Assembly: GCA_041658405.1 (NCBI GenBank)
Contig: JBBAAG010000046.1
Coordinates: forward strand, 1 to 24,343
Length of the DNA stretch: 24,343 nt
Source: Elusimicrobiota bacterium
GTDB lineage: Bacteria; Elusimicrobiota; UBA5214; JBBAAG01
Direction of reading: 5' to 3'
This document shows positions 23,341 through 24,343 of the stretch, in pieces; position 1 is the stretch's first letter; every line of letters begins with the position of its first letter. A model generated the notes under the pieces. The model had not been told where the DNA came from. It made no database searches and was given only the letters and a program-made list of their open reading frames with translations. A program made the position numbers and the translations under genes.

Positions 23341-24343
23341 ATGAGAAATAATATGAACAAAACTCAAATGGTTAGGGTTTTAATTACAATATCCGGCCGC
23401 GTGCAGGGCGTGGGGTTCCGTCCAACGGTATACCGTTATGCAAAACAGTGCGGGGTTACGGGTTGGGTATTGAATACAAAAGAAGGCGTGGTAGTCGAAG
23501 CTCAAGGTAAAATACGCGAACTTCGCGGGTTTATTGAACTTATTAAAGCATCTCCTCCGGTGAATGCGGTTATTAATAAGTTTGTGGTGAAACCCATACC
23601 GGTAAAACAGAGGAATAGTACCGAGTTTAGTATAAAATTTACCCGGGGGACGGGGAATACTGATATTTTTATCCCGCCGGATATATGTATCTGCGAAGAT
23701 TGTATTACCGAGATGATGGATATATCTAACCGGCGGTACTTATACCCGTTTATTAACTGCACAAACTGCGGGCCAAGATATACGATAATTGAAGACGTGC
23801 CGTATGACCGCGTAAAAACTACAATGCGGGAGTTTGATATGTGTCATTCCTGCCGTAAAGAATATTCTGATCCGTCTAACCGCAGGTTTCACGCTCAACC
23901 AAACGCGTGCAAGCTTTGCGGGCCAAAGGTGTGGTTGGAGAAAAAGGGTTCACATAGAGTAATTGCGGAAGGAGTTGAGGCTGTTACCCAAACAGTGAAG
24001 TTGTTGTGTACAGGTAAAATCGTTGCTATAAAAAGTATCGGCGGATTCCATCTTGCATGTGATGCTTTAAATTACAGGGCAGTTTCAAGGTTGAGGATAA
24101 AAAAAACGCGGCCGGATAAACCTTTTGCAGTAATGATGCCCGAACTTAGTACAATAAAAAAATGGTGTGATGTATCAGCGTATGAAAAAAAACTGCTTAC
24201 TTCCCCTGAACGGCCAGTAGTGGTATTGAATAAAAAACTCCGGGGTGTATTTCCTCAAAGTATTGCTCCGGGAATACATACAATTGGAGTGATGTTACCA
24301 TACACGCCACTGCATTACCTTTTGTTTTATCAGGGATCAGTTC
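23341..24343 (+). CDS. hypF: Carbamoyltransferase HypF, [NiFe]-hydrogenase maturation (partial, 3' end outside window)
   Basis: The frame is open from ATG 23341 to the window edge (334 codons plus one base), so roughly half of the usual 750-residue protein is present. It starts with an acylphosphatase domain (SGRVQGVGFRPTVYRY, with the conserved arginine, and VLNTKEG with the asparagine). Two zinc-ribbon units follow: CICEDC with CTNCGPRY, and CHSCRKEY with CKLCGP. Next comes the start of the YrdC-like domain (GGFHLACDA, KPFAVM, GVMLPYTPLHYLLF). HypF turns carbamoyl phosphate into the thiocarbamate passed to HypE for the cyanide ligands of the hydrogenase iron. Start 23341 follows TAAGG; ATGs at 23353 and 23368 are in-frame alternatives. 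Other hyp genes probably lie to the right. Confidence 0.94.
   Translation, partial: MRNNMNKTQMVRVLITISGRVQGVGFRPTVYRYAKQCGVTGWVLNTKEGVVVEAQGKIRELRGFIELIKASPPVNAVINKFVVKPIPVKQRNSTEFSIKFTRGTGNTDIFIPPDICICEDCITEMMDISNRRYLYPFINCTNCGPRYTIIEDVPYDRVKTTMREFDMCHSCRKEYSDPSNRRFHAQPNACKLCGPKVWLEKKGSHRVIAEGVEAVTQTVKLLCTGKIVAIKSIGGFHLACDALNYRAVSRLRIKKTRPDKPFAVMMPELSTIKKWCDVSAYEKKLLTSPERPVVVLNKKLRGVFPQSIAPGIHTIGVMLPYTPLHYLLFYQGSV

Overview
This 24.3 kb window looks like chromosomal DNA from an uncultured Gram-negative bacterium of moderate-to-low G+C (estimated by eye at low-to-mid 40s percent). The Gram-negative reading rests on two signal-peptide-bearing outer-membrane-type beta-barrels and a PBP1C-type peptidoglycan synthase. 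The mix of gene families would suit a candidate phylum such as Elusimicrobiota or Omnitrophota, but that placement is a guess. No rRNA, tRNA, CRISPR array, transposase or prophage gene was seen, and no gene-free stretch exceeds about 175 bases.

Bases 1-16787 are entirely plus strand, with short gaps or overlaps, so they read like one long operon or a few consecutive ones. Cell-wall genes come first: the 3' end of PBP1C, an exported N-acetylmuramoyl-L-alanine amidase, and glutamate racemase. They run into a queuosine-precursor block, queD-queC-(ybgC-type thioesterase)-queE-(THEP1-type NTPase)-queF, which covers every step from dihydroneopterin triphosphate to preQ1; only GTP cyclohydrolase is missing. 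Next are a DUF819 membrane protein translationally coupled to an exported GH84-type hexosaminidase with a CBM9-like tail, then NAD kinase, RecN, a GH38 alpha-mannosidase without a signal peptide, and an exported SUMF1-domain protein.

Bases 16788-18028 are less orderly. They hold an intergenic stretch with two hairpins, an outer-membrane barrel gene that stops abruptly just inside a second domain, and a small coiled-coil/membrane-tail protein with its own good promoter. Bases 18039-19238 (minus) encode a CNT-family nucleoside transporter with an unusual binding motif. The divergent gap upstream of it carries a near-perfect 24-bp palindrome.

Bases 19405-22477 hold three plus-strand genes: a cysteine-rich DUF116 protein, a radical SAM/SPASM enzyme resembling the AhbC/AhbD/NirJ group, and a B12-binding-type radical SAM enzyme. 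This is the best candidate for an undescribed pathway. A minus-strand YaiO-like barrel follows, then the 5' part of hypF ([NiFe]-hydrogenase maturation), which runs off the right edge.
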